Shown here piece after piece: positions 56,000 through 64,000 of a stretch of 64,000 nucleotides of DNA (within the stretch, counting starts at the first letter, position 1; each line of letters starts with the position of its first letter). Source of the stretch: Maribellus sp. CM-23 (lineage in GTDB: Bacteria > Bacteroidota > Bacteroidia > Bacteroidales > Prolixibacteraceae); NCBI RefSeq assembly GCF_021354595.1, contig NZ_JADWYJ010000001.1, positions 659,446 to 723,445 of the forward strand. The letters run 5' to 3'. The notes beneath the pieces were generated by a model. The model made no database searches, had not been told where the DNA came from, and saw nothing but the letters and a program-made list of their open reading frames with translations. A program made the position numbers and the translations under genes.

Positions 56000-57370
56000 A
56001 TGGAATATATCAATAAATACGTTGAAGAAAACAAAGACCGTTTTCTGGAAGATCTTTTTGGGTTGATCCGGATTCCGTCGATCAGTTCAGAAAAAAGCCA
56101 CAAGGAAGACATGTACAAGGCAGCCGAATACTGGAAGCAAACTTTGCTTTCGGCCGGAGCAGACAAAGCCGAAGTATATGAAACCAAAGGAAATCCGGTT
56201 GCTTACGGTGAAAAAATAATCGATCCGACACTGCCTACTGTTTTGGTGTATGCCCACATGGATGTAATGCCGGTTGATCCGGTTAACCTGTGGAAATCGC
56301 CGCCGTTTGAACCCGAAATCCGTGAAGGAAAAATATGGGCGCGCGGTGCCGACGACGATAAAGGGCAAAGCATGATGCATGCAAAAGCGTTTGAGCTGAT
56401 GGTAAAAACCAATACGCTGCCCTGCAACGTAAAATTTATGATTGAAGGCGAAGAGGAAATTGGGTCACCCAATTTACCTGCCTGGTGCGAAGCCAATAAG
56501 GAAATGCTAAAAGCTGATGTGATTCTTGTATCTGATACTTCGATGATCGCACCAGACAAACCATCGATCACTACCGGTTTGCGCGGACTGGCTTACTGGC
56601 AAGTGGAAGTAACCGGCCCTAACCGCGACCTGCACTCCGGTTTATTTGGTGGGGCTGTTGCCAACCCAATCAATGTGCTTTCGAAAATGATTGCACAAAT
56701 GACCGATGAAAATGGGCGGATTACTATCCCCGGATTCTATGACGATGTACTGGAGGTTTCGGCAGAAGAACGCGAACTGCTCGGACGTGCTCCGTTTAAT
56801 GTTGATGACTACAAAAAAGCCATTGACGTAGAAGAGCTGGCCGGAGAAAAAGGATTTACGCCAATGGAACACACCGGAATCCGTCCTTCGTTTGATGTTT
56901 GCGGAATATGGGGCGGTTATACTGGAGAAGGTGCAAAAACCGTACTCCCGTCCAAAGCATTTGCCAAAATATCAACTCGCCTGGTGCCCGATCAGGACCA
57001 TGAAAAAATTGCAGTTCTGTTCAAGGAGCATTTTGAAAGCATTGGCCCCAAATCAGTAAAAGTAGAAGTGACTTCACTGCACGGCGGTCCGGCTTATGTT
57101 TGCCCGATTGATATTCCGGCTTACCAGGCTGCCGAAAAGGCTTACACCGATGTGTACGGCAAACGTCCGGTTCCGGTGCGCTCAGGCGGCAGTATCCCTA
57201 TTATTTCTTCGTTCGAGAAAATCCTGGGAATCAAATCGGTACTGATGGGATTTGGTTTGGAGTCGGATGCGATTCACTCACCTAACGAAAACTATCCGCT
57301 GGAACAGTTTTACAACGGCATTAAAACCATTCCGTTGTTCTACAAGTACTTTGCGGAAATGAATAAATAG
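56000..57370 (+). CDS. M20-family metallodipeptidase
   Basis: A 456-residue cytoplasmic peptidase. Metal ligands and catalytic residues are visible: VYAHMDVMPV (His, Asp), GADDDKGQS (Asp), the catalytic EGEEEIGSPN (Glu Glu), SDTSMIAPDKPSI (Asp), and the final His in IHSPNENYPLEQF. A dimerisation domain lies between about 210 and 320. It should hydrolyse dipeptides (PepV/carnosinase-like) or related amides. ATG 56000 is chosen (MEYINKYVEENKDRFLEDL); the longer frame upstream has no family similarity. Confidence 0.93.
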   Translation: MEYINKYVEENKDRFLEDLFGLIRIPSISSEKSHKEDMYKAAEYWKQTLLSAGADKAEVYETKGNPVAYGEKIIDPTLPTVLVYAHMDVMPVDPVNLWKSPPFEPEIREGKIWARGADDDKGQSMMHAKAFELMVKTNTLPCNVKFMIEGEEEIGSPNLPAWCEANKEMLKADVILVSDTSMIAPDKPSITTGLRGLAYWQVEVTGPNRDLHSGLFGGAVANPINVLSKMIAQMTDENGRITIPGFYDDVLEVSAEERELLGRAPFNVDDYKKAIDVEELAGEKGFTPMEHTGIRPSFDVCGIWGGYTGEGAKTVLPSKAFAKISTRLVPDQDHEKIAVLFKEHFESIGPKSVKVEVTSLHGGPAYVCPIDIPAYQAAEKAYTDVYGKRPVPVRSGGSIPIISSFEKILGIKSVLMGFGLESDAIHSPNENYPLEQFYNGIKTIPLFYKYFAEMNK

Positions 57371-57417
57371 TTTAAACAACAATCTTTTCCAAAGGATAAA
57401 ACTTTGAAAGAGAACAC

Positions 57418-57458
57418 AAAAATAGAATCGTTTTTCTTCTAAAAACGATTCTATTTTT
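57418..57458. terminator. Long perfect hairpin terminator after M20 gene
   Basis: An 18-bp perfect stem (57418-57435 with 57441-57458) with A and T tails at both ends. It lies 48 bases after the stop codon. Confidence 0.9.
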
Positions 57459-57636
57459 AACAAAAGAGCCTGACTACTAACACACTATATCGCATTAAGT
57501 GATATTTATCATTTAAATTTTAAGCAGGGGATTATAACTTTATGCAAAGTAGGTTTCCTGGACGCACGCTTAATTCATATCCTCCAGACATTTCCTACTG
57601 CAATTAATACTAATTATTTAACCAAATCTTAGAAAA

Positions 57637-59214
57637 ATGAAAAATCTATTCTTCACGTTAACTGTGGTTTTCTTTTTATTCTTTCTAAATTCTGCATTTT
57701 CCCAGAAGATTGTTCTACCTGACTATGTGAATGTCTGTCCTGGTCAGGAAATTGAATATACCATTCAATCAAGTTACTATGGGAACAACCAAATTCTTAC
57801 TATAGAAAACGGTGTTTTTATTGCACCTGCAAGCTCATATTTATTTAGTGGAGACAGCACCAGTATAATCATGAATGTTTCCAGCATTAATAAAAAGGTT
57901 ACAATTCGTTGGGACAACAACAATAATAATTTAGGACGCATAATTTTAAATAGTGCTCAAACGCAGGATTTTAATATTATAATAGTACCAGCTCCTGCTG
58001 GCTCTGGCTTAACTGATAAAAATATTTTAGTTGGGACGCACTCATTTAACATTTTATTGAATAGCATCTCTGAGGTCACATATAATGAACAAAGATCTAA
58101 TAATATTTCCCGTACAAATTATAATGAAAATGTTGAATTTGGTATTAGATATTATACTTATTCATATTCAATATCGGGAGACCAACCAGGATGGATTGCC
58201 TATCGGACTTATAACCCTCAAGGCACTGCTTGTGGAAGCCTTTACAGTGAATGGGACACAGTAATTATAAACCGAAAACTAAATCCTCCAACAATTAGTG
58301 GATTGGGTCTCATTTGCAGTAACACGGTGTATTCTATATCCAGCAGTAATTCTCCGGCAGACACATACACTTGGACTGTGACCAATGGCCTGAAAATTTA
58401 CAAAAACGGCCAATATATTACCACATATACGGGTACTGAAACATCTGTGACAATTTATAAACCTTCTGGGGCAGGAACGGGTAATATTAAAGTAAAAGCG
58501 AGTGCTACTGGATACATTGACAGTGATGAAACGGTGAAACAGGTCTGGTATGGCGTACCTTCCCCCGACGAAATAAGCTATTATAATGTTGGCCCTTACT
58601 ATCCAAGTCAAAATCAGATTTGCCTAGATTTCCCCAACGATGGGAAGGCCTTGTACAATAATCCCTTTGCTGGAGTTATTGAATATGAGTGGGACGCGCT
58701 AGACTGGACGATTATTCAACATCCAATGGTTGAACTTCCTCAAGTAGCAATGGAAGATGTGCAGATATCTGCACCAATGTATGGATATTCTGTTGGCAAT
58801 ACCGTTTATTTTACTATCCGTGCAAAAAATAGCTGTGGTTGGAGTGAATGGAAGTACCCAAAACTTGAGCTTCAGGCAGTTAACTGTGGGATGTTTATGA
58901 TGACCTTAAGTCCGAATCCTGCTGACACATACGTTAATGTATCTCTATCTGACGCGAACCTAACAACAGAAATGCAATCGGATGAATCATCTAAGAAACA
59001 CAAAATCTCATTTAAAAAATCCAAAGAAGCTGATAATGAAATATCAGAAGAGTACCTTGTGCAAATCTTGGATAAAAACGGAACAGTAAGAAAATCGCTT
59101 CGATCAAAATCACTTAGTGTAAATATTGACACTAACGATTTGGAGTCTGGTACTTATTTTCTGCATTTATCCTTTAATAAGGAGGTAGTTAAACAACAAC
59201 TAATTATCAAATAA
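57637..59214 (+). CDS. Secreted PKD-like protein with T9SS type A sorting domain
   Basis: 525 residues. A signal peptide (1-22, ending AFSQ) is followed by several beta-sandwich modules. The middle has the PKD/immunoglobulin-like feel of Bacteroidota surface proteins (CSNTVYSISSSNSPADTYTW). The C-terminal ~110 residues form a T9SS sorting domain: MTLSPNPADTYVNVSLSDA, then VQILDKNGTVRKSL, and a closing LESGTYFLHLSFNKEVVKQQ. It should cross the outer membrane by type IX secretion and stay attached or be released. A Lys/Ser/Glu-rich insertion (about 448-472) interrupts the domain. It is more AT-rich than its neighbours and may be acquired. Function is unknown; adhesion is possible. Confidence 0.85.
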   Translation: MKNLFFTLTVVFFLFFLNSAFSQKIVLPDYVNVCPGQEIEYTIQSSYYGNNQILTIENGVFIAPASSYLFSGDSTSIIMNVSSINKKVTIRWDNNNNNLGRIILNSAQTQDFNIIIVPAPAGSGLTDKNILVGTHSFNILLNSISEVTYNEQRSNNISRTNYNENVEFGIRYYTYSYSISGDQPGWIAYRTYNPQGTACGSLYSEWDTVIINRKLNPPTISGLGLICSNTVYSISSSNSPADTYTWTVTNGLKIYKNGQYITTYTGTETSVTIYKPSGAGTGNIKVKASATGYIDSDETVKQVWYGVPSPDEISYYNVGPYYPSQNQICLDFPNDGKALYNNPFAGVIEYEWDALDWTIIQHPMVELPQVAMEDVQISAPMYGYSVGNTVYFTIRAKNSCGWSEWKYPKLELQAVNCGMFMMTLSPNPADTYVNVSLSDANLTTEMQSDESSKKHKISFKKSKEADNEISEEYLVQILDKNGTVRKSLRSKSLSVNIDTNDLESGTYFLHLSFNKEVVKQQLIIK

Positions 59215-59519
59215 AAAAACATAAAACAACCGATTTACCAATTACAGCTCTTTTTTTATCACCAAAATTCCTTCGGTAATGTGCATTAGATACAACTCAA
59301 ACTAGACAGATTTAAATTTTCCAATATCAGCTATCACTATAAATAAGAAATCAAATCAGATGAAGTTGAATATAACTTGATTCTCAGTTTGGATTAGACA
59401 ATATTATACCTATCTCTAGTAGCTATTTCATTAAAGTTGAGTAGTTCCTATTAACAAGATAATATAGTTGTATAAATATTCCTGAACCAAATGATGAGTG
59501 AGTAATATCCGAAAACAAG
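59215..59519. other. Intergenic region, nothing seen
   Basis: About 300 AT-rich bases without a recognisable gene, promoter or repeat. Confidence 0.5.
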
Positions 59520-59556
59520 AAGGATGACATCTTTTTTGAGAGATGTCATCCTTTTT
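59520..59556. terminator. Terminator hairpin of the GH29 lipoprotein gene
   Basis: A perfect 13-bp stem (59520-59532 with 59541-59553) around an eight-base loop, about 20 bases downstream of the minus-strand fucosidase stop. Confidence 0.9.
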
Positions 59557-59576
59557 AATAGTCAGCTAATATCAGA

Positions 59577-61325
59577 CTATTCCTTTATCAACTCGAGGTA
59601 CATCAGTTCCATTCCGTTCCAGTTGGAAGCCTCCGGCTTTAGTCCGATAAGCTGATCTCCAGCCTCACCAATGGTAATGGTACCGAGGTTGACCACATCA
59701 AAGCGATCACCGGTTGCCCGAATATTTGCCTGAACATTATTGTCTCCTATCGATATATTCAGCATATTGTCTTCCTCGCATTTCACCAGCGCTTCCAGTT
59801 TATAGGTACCGGCTTCAGCTGTTGTAAACACCCACTCTAAACGGGCATTTCTGTCTACCCAACCTGTGATAACCGATTCGGTGCCTTTCCCTTTCAGCAC
59901 GGCATGCTGTCCGTAACCGGGGTTGTAAATGCCGGCAAAGTCAGCCGGGAGCAACACCCGTCCTTCCACTAATTTGGGTTGGTTGCTATTTACTTTTATT
60001 CCACCTTTGGTTTTCACCACCACCACGGTATTTATTTCATCGAAGATAACCGAAGGAGCATGAATGTTCAGGTTCCCGTCTTCAAATTTCCAGGCAAATG
60101 ACTGTTTGGGATTGGCCAGCAAATATACGTTGCTCACCCGCGTATCCAGTCCGGGAACGGTTAAGATACCATCTTTAGGCCAGTCAAAAACGTGAAGGTA
60201 AAGATTGGTTCCGCTCTTGGTTTCTTTCATGGTACACCTTCCCCAGGGCAGTTTAAAGAACGGGCTGGCCGATGTTCCGTAAATCGATTCTCCGTTTTGC
60301 TGCATCCAGTTTCCGATTTCTTTTAGCCGTTCGATGCTGGGCTCCGGAAATTCGCCTTCAGCCGTTGGACCTACGTTCAGCAAAAGATTGCCTCCTTTAC
60401 TCGCAATATCCACGAGCATTTTTATCAACTCTTCACCCGATTTCCAATTATCATCGTACCACTTGTACCCCCAGCTGGTGTTCATGGTCATACAAACCTC
60501 CCAATCGTAATCGAGTCCCGTTGGCGGCACGTGCTGCTCCGGAGTAGAAAAATCGCCGGGCCAGGGTCTGTAAAGCCGGTTGTTGGTAATCAAGTCCGGA
60601 TAATCGTTCACCACATTCTGAAGCGTTTGGGCTGCTTCTTCGGTCATTCCCCACGGCGTATCCCACCAAAGAATATCAAGGCCTCTGTAATTCTCCAGAA
60701 TCTCCTTTACCTGCGGCAAGGCTTTCGAATCAATATAATCCATCAGGGGAGCTTTTGGCATCTCCGGATCCCAGTGAGGCTGTTTGTCGCTGTTTCGGTA
60801 AGTTCCGCCGGGCTCGTGCCAGTCTTGCGCCTGCGAGTAATAAAAACCGAGCCTTATCCCGTATTTTTTACAGGCATCCGCCAGCTCCTTTAACGGGTCG
60901 CGATCAAAAGGTGTGGCATCCACAATGTTGTATTTGCTGGCTTTTGAATGAAACATGGCAAATCCATCGTGATGTTTCGAAGTAATTACGATGTATTTCA
61001 TACCCGCGTATTTTGCCAGCTTTACCCATTGTTCGGCGTTGTAGTTTGCCGGGTTAAAATTTTCAGCCAGCTTTTCGTAATCTTTTACCGGAATTTTTGC
61101 GTTGCACATAATCCACTCACTAATTCCGGGAATACGCTCTCCTTTCCACTCGCCGGCGGGTTCGGCGTAAAGCCCCCAGTGGATAAACATTCCGAAACGG
61201 GCATCGCGCCACCACTCCATTTTCTGATCGTGTTTTAAAGTCGCTTCATCTTTTTGCGGTTCTTTGTTCCGGGGAGAGCAGGCCATCAGAACAAGTATCA
61301 ATCCAAGAGCAAGTGGTAATTTCAT
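59577..61325 (-). CDS. GH29 alpha-L-fucosidase lipoprotein with C-terminal beta-sandwich
   Basis: 582 residues with a lipobox (LMACS, Cys 16). The barrel (about 35-350) begins WWRDARFGMFIHWGLYAEPAG and contains KYIVITSKHHDGFAMFHS and the nucleophile Asp in LDILWWDTPWG. After a linker domain (about 355-455) comes a beta-sandwich (about 460-580) resembling CBM6/DUF5077-type modules (VITGWVDRNARLEWVFTTAEAGTYKLEA). It lies alone, with its own terminator, and differs strongly from the GH29 at 35599. The lipid anchor suggests action at the periplasmic or surface side. Confidence 0.92.
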   Translation of the reverse strand: MKLPLALGLILVLMACSPRNKEPQKDEATLKHDQKMEWWRDARFGMFIHWGLYAEPAGEWKGERIPGISEWIMCNAKIPVKDYEKLAENFNPANYNAEQWVKLAKYAGMKYIVITSKHHDGFAMFHSKASKYNIVDATPFDRDPLKELADACKKYGIRLGFYYSQAQDWHEPGGTYRNSDKQPHWDPEMPKAPLMDYIDSKALPQVKEILENYRGLDILWWDTPWGMTEEAAQTLQNVVNDYPDLITNNRLYRPWPGDFSTPEQHVPPTGLDYDWEVCMTMNTSWGYKWYDDNWKSGEELIKMLVDIASKGGNLLLNVGPTAEGEFPEPSIERLKEIGNWMQQNGESIYGTSASPFFKLPWGRCTMKETKSGTNLYLHVFDWPKDGILTVPGLDTRVSNVYLLANPKQSFAWKFEDGNLNIHAPSVIFDEINTVVVVKTKGGIKVNSNQPKLVEGRVLLPADFAGIYNPGYGQHAVLKGKGTESVITGWVDRNARLEWVFTTAEAGTYKLEALVKCEEDNMLNISIGDNNVQANIRATGDRFDVVNLGTITIGEAGDQLIGLKPEASNWNGMELMYLELIKE

Positions 61326-61423
61326 TCCGGTAGTCGTTTGTGTATAAATTAATAGTCTTGATTTTGACTTAAAATTACAAAATCAATCTGTCTGAATATC
61401 AGTATTGAGCTACCTAAAATAAA

Positions 61424-61459
61424 CAGGCCGGATAAATATTTACCCGGCCTGCCTGATCT
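61424..61459 (-). terminator. Terminator of the small membrane protein gene
   Basis: CAGGCCGG-ATAAAT pairs across to CCCGGCCTG with one mismatch; on the minus strand a T-rich run follows. It lies about 35 bases after the stop at 61486. Confidence 0.75.
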
Positions 61460-61485
61460 AAAACGTATGTTTTTACTATTTAAAT

Positions 61486-61734
61486 TCAGCACCGTCCCCT
61501 GGCACAAGGACTATTGGTTACAAAAAAGCCCAGAAAAGCTCCCACACCAATACTTTGTATGATATCGCCCATTGGCATAACATCCCTGCTCATCCCCTCT
61601 GAAACATAATAAAATATGAATCCACCAACGGCACCAACTGCCATATAAATAAGTGTTTTTCGGAAATGTGGGTTCCTCAGTTTGCGCTGAATCCAGTTTC
61701 CCTCTTCTTTTATTTCCAGCTTTTTGAATTCCAT
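61486..61734 (-). CDS. Small membrane protein ending in a CxxxxC motif
   Basis: 82 residues. Two membrane segments (about 27-45 and 52-73) are followed by the C-terminus NSPCARGRC. This is like small DUF6132-type/rhodanese-associated membrane proteins of Bacteroidota, where the two cysteines sit at the end. Function is unknown; redox or metal handling is a guess. Starts at ATG 61734. No partner rhodanese gene is beside it. Confidence 0.65.
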   Translation of the reverse strand: MEFKKLEIKEEGNWIQRKLRNPHFRKTLIYMAVGAVGGFIFYYVSEGMSRDVMPMGDIIQSIGVGAFLGFFVTNSPCARGRC

Positions 61735-61821
61735 TTCAAATATCTAAATATTTACATACAAAGATATAAGTTTTGAGACTTGAAAAAAGAAATCCAACAT
61801 AAATCAGCTAAGCAATATTGT

Positions 61822-62562
61822 TTAGGAAACCTTTTTGGTAACCAGCGTGGCATCTTCCATAATTACATCGTAGAAGTAGCCGGCACCAAAATCTTTTTCC
61901 AGCGTAAGTTTTCCTTTAAAAGTAACTTCACTTCCCACTTCCACTTCGGCTTGTGTTGTAATGGTTAAATCGAACTTATCGCCGCTTGACGTGCCGTCCT
62001 GGATATGCACCCAGTTTTTCCCCATTACCTGCTCATTTACTTTTACAACCTTTCCGCGAATTTCAAATTCCTCGCTGGTCAAATCAGCTTTTTTGGCAAA
62101 AACATCGGCAATGGTAAGTTCGCCTTCCGCTTTTTCCATTTCCACTTCTTCGCTGTGTGCACTTACTTTCCCGCTGTGACTGGCCGGCATTTCAGCAGCC
62201 ATTGCTTGTCCTCCCTGCCCTCCTAGCGGAGTTTTGCTGATCTGGTTTACAAAATAGATCACGTCGAAGGTACGGTCGATCTCCTTGCTGTGGAAATTGG
62301 TCATCTGAAGCGCTTCGTCGTAATAAAACACATCACCCGGCTTTGCTTCCTGGTAGCTAACTGCCACCCAGCGGTCGGCCATGTTTTCTTTTACATTCAG
62401 ATAGGTATAGGTTTTACCCTGAACCACCTCTGTCACTTCAAAAAGATTTTGATTGGCTTGCGCCACACTCTGCGCCTGTTGAGGGTTTTTATTCTGAACG
62501 CATGCACCCAGCACAAAAACGGCCAGTACGATTAACGAGATTAGTCTTAACTTGTACATCAT
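61822..62562 (-). CDS. OB-fold-like lipoprotein
   Basis: 246 residues, signal ending VLGAC (Cys 21). Two similar modules follow. The first (about 40-110) contains VVQGKTYTYLNVKENMADRW and FYYDEALQMTNF. The second (about 150-245) contains EFEIRGKVVKVNEQVMGKNW, VHIQDGTSSGDKFDLTI and TFKGKLTLEKDFGAGYFYDV. The second has the pattern of OB-fold nucleic-acid/ligand-binding or GW-type domains in Bacteroidota envelope proteins. A Met/His/Glu stretch (AMAAEMPASHSGKVSAHSEE) joins them and may bind metal. Start could be ATG 62559 as well. It lies 30 bases after the next gene. Confidence 0.6.
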   Translation of the reverse strand: MMYKLRLISLIVLAVFVLGACVQNKNPQQAQSVAQANQNLFEVTEVVQGKTYTYLNVKENMADRWVAVSYQEAKPGDVFYYDEALQMTNFHSKEIDRTFDVIYFVNQISKTPLGGQGGQAMAAEMPASHSGKVSAHSEEVEMEKAEGELTIADVFAKKADLTSEEFEIRGKVVKVNEQVMGKNWVHIQDGTSSGDKFDLTITTQAEVEVGSEVTFKGKLTLEKDFGAGYFYDVIMEDATLVTKKVS

Positions 62563-62592
62563 TTTTTAATTTATTCTGTTTGTGATATTGAT

Positions 62593-64000
62593 TCAAAACT
62601 TTTTTCTCAGGCTTAAATATAATCGATTATAAATATCTTCTTTCTGAACAGTTGCTTCAAAATTAACAGACAGATAGAATTTTTTGTTGAAACGATAACT
62701 AAAATCCAGTTCTCCAATATGCTGAATAAGTGTAGACCGACTGTTCACGTACTTAAAATCCACCCAGCGATAATGCAGCATCATACTCATTTTCTGCGAG
62801 AAATCCTTTGTCAGACGTGCTCCGTAAACCTGTCCGTCGAGGTAGGGAGTTTGCATCAGGTTTGCAGAAATATTCAGCGATGCATCCAATACAGGAACAC
62901 GCGACCACGTTGCAAAAGCATTGTAGGTATTGGTGTTTCGCGGATCATCTTTTGAAAACCTCGTTCCGGCCGAAGCCCCAACCATGAGGTAATCCAAAGC
63001 CCGGTAATGGATCCTTCCACGTATTCCCTGGCGGCTGGCCTGTGTTAAAACCTCATCGGCATAATTACGGAAAGTCTCGTAGTAGATCACATTTTTCCGG
63101 TTATCGTACGAACCCGAAAGTGAAAGTTGTCTCGAGGCCCTGTAACTCAAAGAGAAAAACAGGCCGGTCAGACTCAAAGTATTGACGCTTTGCTCATTTT
63201 CCAACTTGTACAGGTCGAGCTCAAGAGACGTAAATACATTCAGGTTTTTCACCAACGAATTGGTGTGTTGAAAATACAAAAAGCGCCGGTCGGTGTTTCC
63301 CGAATTTCGCTGTTCAAAAAAGGCCAGCGACGACTGCACATAACCATTGGCTGTTTTTTGACTGTGCCCCAGGTAAGCGCCGTATTCAAAAAGATTACTA
63401 TTGAATCCATAGTCCAGATAATCGGGTCGAGAGCCTGCAACTACTCCTACAAAAAGACTTTTAAAAGCATATTCCAACTGGATTCCATCAATCGCCCCAA
63501 CATTGGCAATCCGGGGATTGATTTTTCTCCCCACCCAAACCGAAGCCTGCTCATTCACATCGTATTTTATGGCCAGCGCATATATTTTCAGGGCATCGTT
63601 CAGATTATCTCTGACAACCTGCCACTCATTCAATTTATGCGTAAACGAAACATAGGTTTCAAAGGATATTTTTGAATGACCGATGTTGGAATAACTGGAA
63701 GCAAAAGTATAGCGAAACCGGTGCGAATCGCTTCCTTGCTTACTAAAATTGGAATACGATGAAAGCATTAACCTGCCTGAAAAATTGGGAGAGCTTGTCA
63801 TTTTCGGCTTCGGATGTGAAGCAGTGAGCGCTTCTTCACTTACATCTTTCTCAGGAACTACTTCGACGGGTATTTTTTCGGAAGGAACAGGCCGACTTTG
63901 TATTAAACGGGCGTAGATCAGATCAGCAGCTTCTACCTTTATTTCAGCGATTGACTTACACAAACACGAGATGGAGGATTTATGCTGAACCAGAAGTGCA
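62593..64000 (-). CDS. Outer-membrane beta-barrel protein (5' end beyond window)
   Basis: At least 469 codons are visible; the reading frame stays open to the window edge and the real start lies outside. From about 75 residues in, strands alternate with short turns (RLMLSSYSNFS, FRYTFASSYS, KISFETYVSF...) and the last strand ends in RLYLSLRKKF, all typical of a porin-like outer-membrane barrel. There is no named family that I recognise. An in-frame TTG at 63963 exists but is probably internal. It is followed closely by the OB-fold lipoprotein gene, so both may form one operon in the envelope. Confidence 0.7.
   Translation of the reverse strand, partial: ALLVQHKSSISCLCKSIAEIKVEAADLIYARLIQSRPVPSEKIPVEVVPEKDVSEEALTASHPKPKMTSSPNFSGRLMLSSYSNFSKQGSDSHRFRYTFASSYSNIGHSKISFETYVSFTHKLNEWQVVRDNLNDALKIYALAIKYDVNEQASVWVGRKINPRIANVGAIDGIQLEYAFKSLFVGVVAGSRPDYLDYGFNSNLFEYGAYLGHSQKTANGYVQSSLAFFEQRNSGNTDRRFLYFQHTNSLVKNLNVFTSLELDLYKLENEQSVNTLSLTGLFFSLSYRASRQLSLSGSYDNRKNVIYYETFRNYADEVLTQASRQGIRGRIHYRALDYLMVGASAGTRFSKDDPRNTNTYNAFATWSRVPVLDASLNISANLMQTPYLDGQVYGARLTKDFSQKMSMMLHYRWVDFKYVNSRSTLIQHIGELDFSYRFNKKFYLSVNFEATVQKEDIYNRLYLSLRKKF

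Overview
The window looks like a chromosomal segment of an anaerobic or facultative Bacteroidota, most likely of the Marinilabiliales/Prolixibacteraceae type. The evidence is a SusC/SusD pair with its own ECF sigma and FecR-type anti-sigma factor, lipoproteins with Bacteroidota-style signal peptides, a protein with a type IX secretion (T9SS) C-terminal domain, promoters of the TTTG-N19-21-TAnnTTTG kind, two GH29 fucosidases, a GH97 enzyme and a sulfatase, and a set of [FeFe]-hydrogenase maturases. The species assignment is inference from gene content. I recognised no rRNA, tRNA, insertion sequence or CRISPR array.

Layout. 1-5.2 kb: a truncated REP-like inverted repeat, yaaA, a MutS2-type ATPase lacking the Smr nuclease domain, a DUF1905 protein and a secreted propeller glycosidase-like protein. 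5.3-8.0 kb is an accessory island: a decayed gene tail, three small AT-rich membrane-protein genes separated by related ~120-140 bp intercistronic repeats (cassette-array-like), then a seven-unit 41-bp tandem array and a REP-like palindrome. 8-14 kb: a DUF3124 lipoprotein, a ZIP metal transporter, an octaheme cytochrome fused to HEAT/TPR repeats, a sulfatase and the tail of a decayed, possibly sulfatase-like gene. 14-24.4 kb: housekeeping and mixed genes (AlaDH/PNT-family dehydrogenase, HtpG, a toxin-antitoxin pair, a class V aminotransferase, a GNAT enzyme, patatin, a GroES-like protein, a secreted DWM-repeat protein, methionine aminopeptidase, acyl-ACP thioesterase).

24.6-37 kb is a carbohydrate-utilisation region: GH97 converging on SusD-SusC-FecR-sigma, then miaA and cutC (divergent), then a GH29 fucosidase. 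37-40.7 kb holds a broken rhuM-like gene, two unknown genes, a seven-unit 42-bp tandem array and a SulP anion transporter.

40.7-49.2 kb is the hydrogenase maturation locus: hydE (minus strand), and on the plus strand a TM1266-type small regulator, hydG, a GxxExxY gene, aspA, two paralogous small Cys/Lys-rich exported proteins each with its own terminator, and hydF. No hydrogenase structural gene lies in the window, so the maturases must act on an enzyme encoded elsewhere. 49.5-57.4 kb carries rpsO-pnp (PNPase with an RGG-like tail), a zinc-ribbon-like membrane protein, a deoxynucleoside kinase, an abundant-looking TPR lipoprotein and an M20 dipeptidase. 57.6-64 kb carries the T9SS cargo protein, a second GH29 fucosidase, two small envelope proteins and an outer-membrane beta-barrel protein cut by the window edge.

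The most interesting unexplained items are the cassette-like small-gene array, the two 41/42-bp tandem arrays, the paired Cys-rich exported proteins and aspA inside the H-cluster maturation locus, and the DWM-repeat secreted protein with an unusually strong Shine-Dalgarno site.
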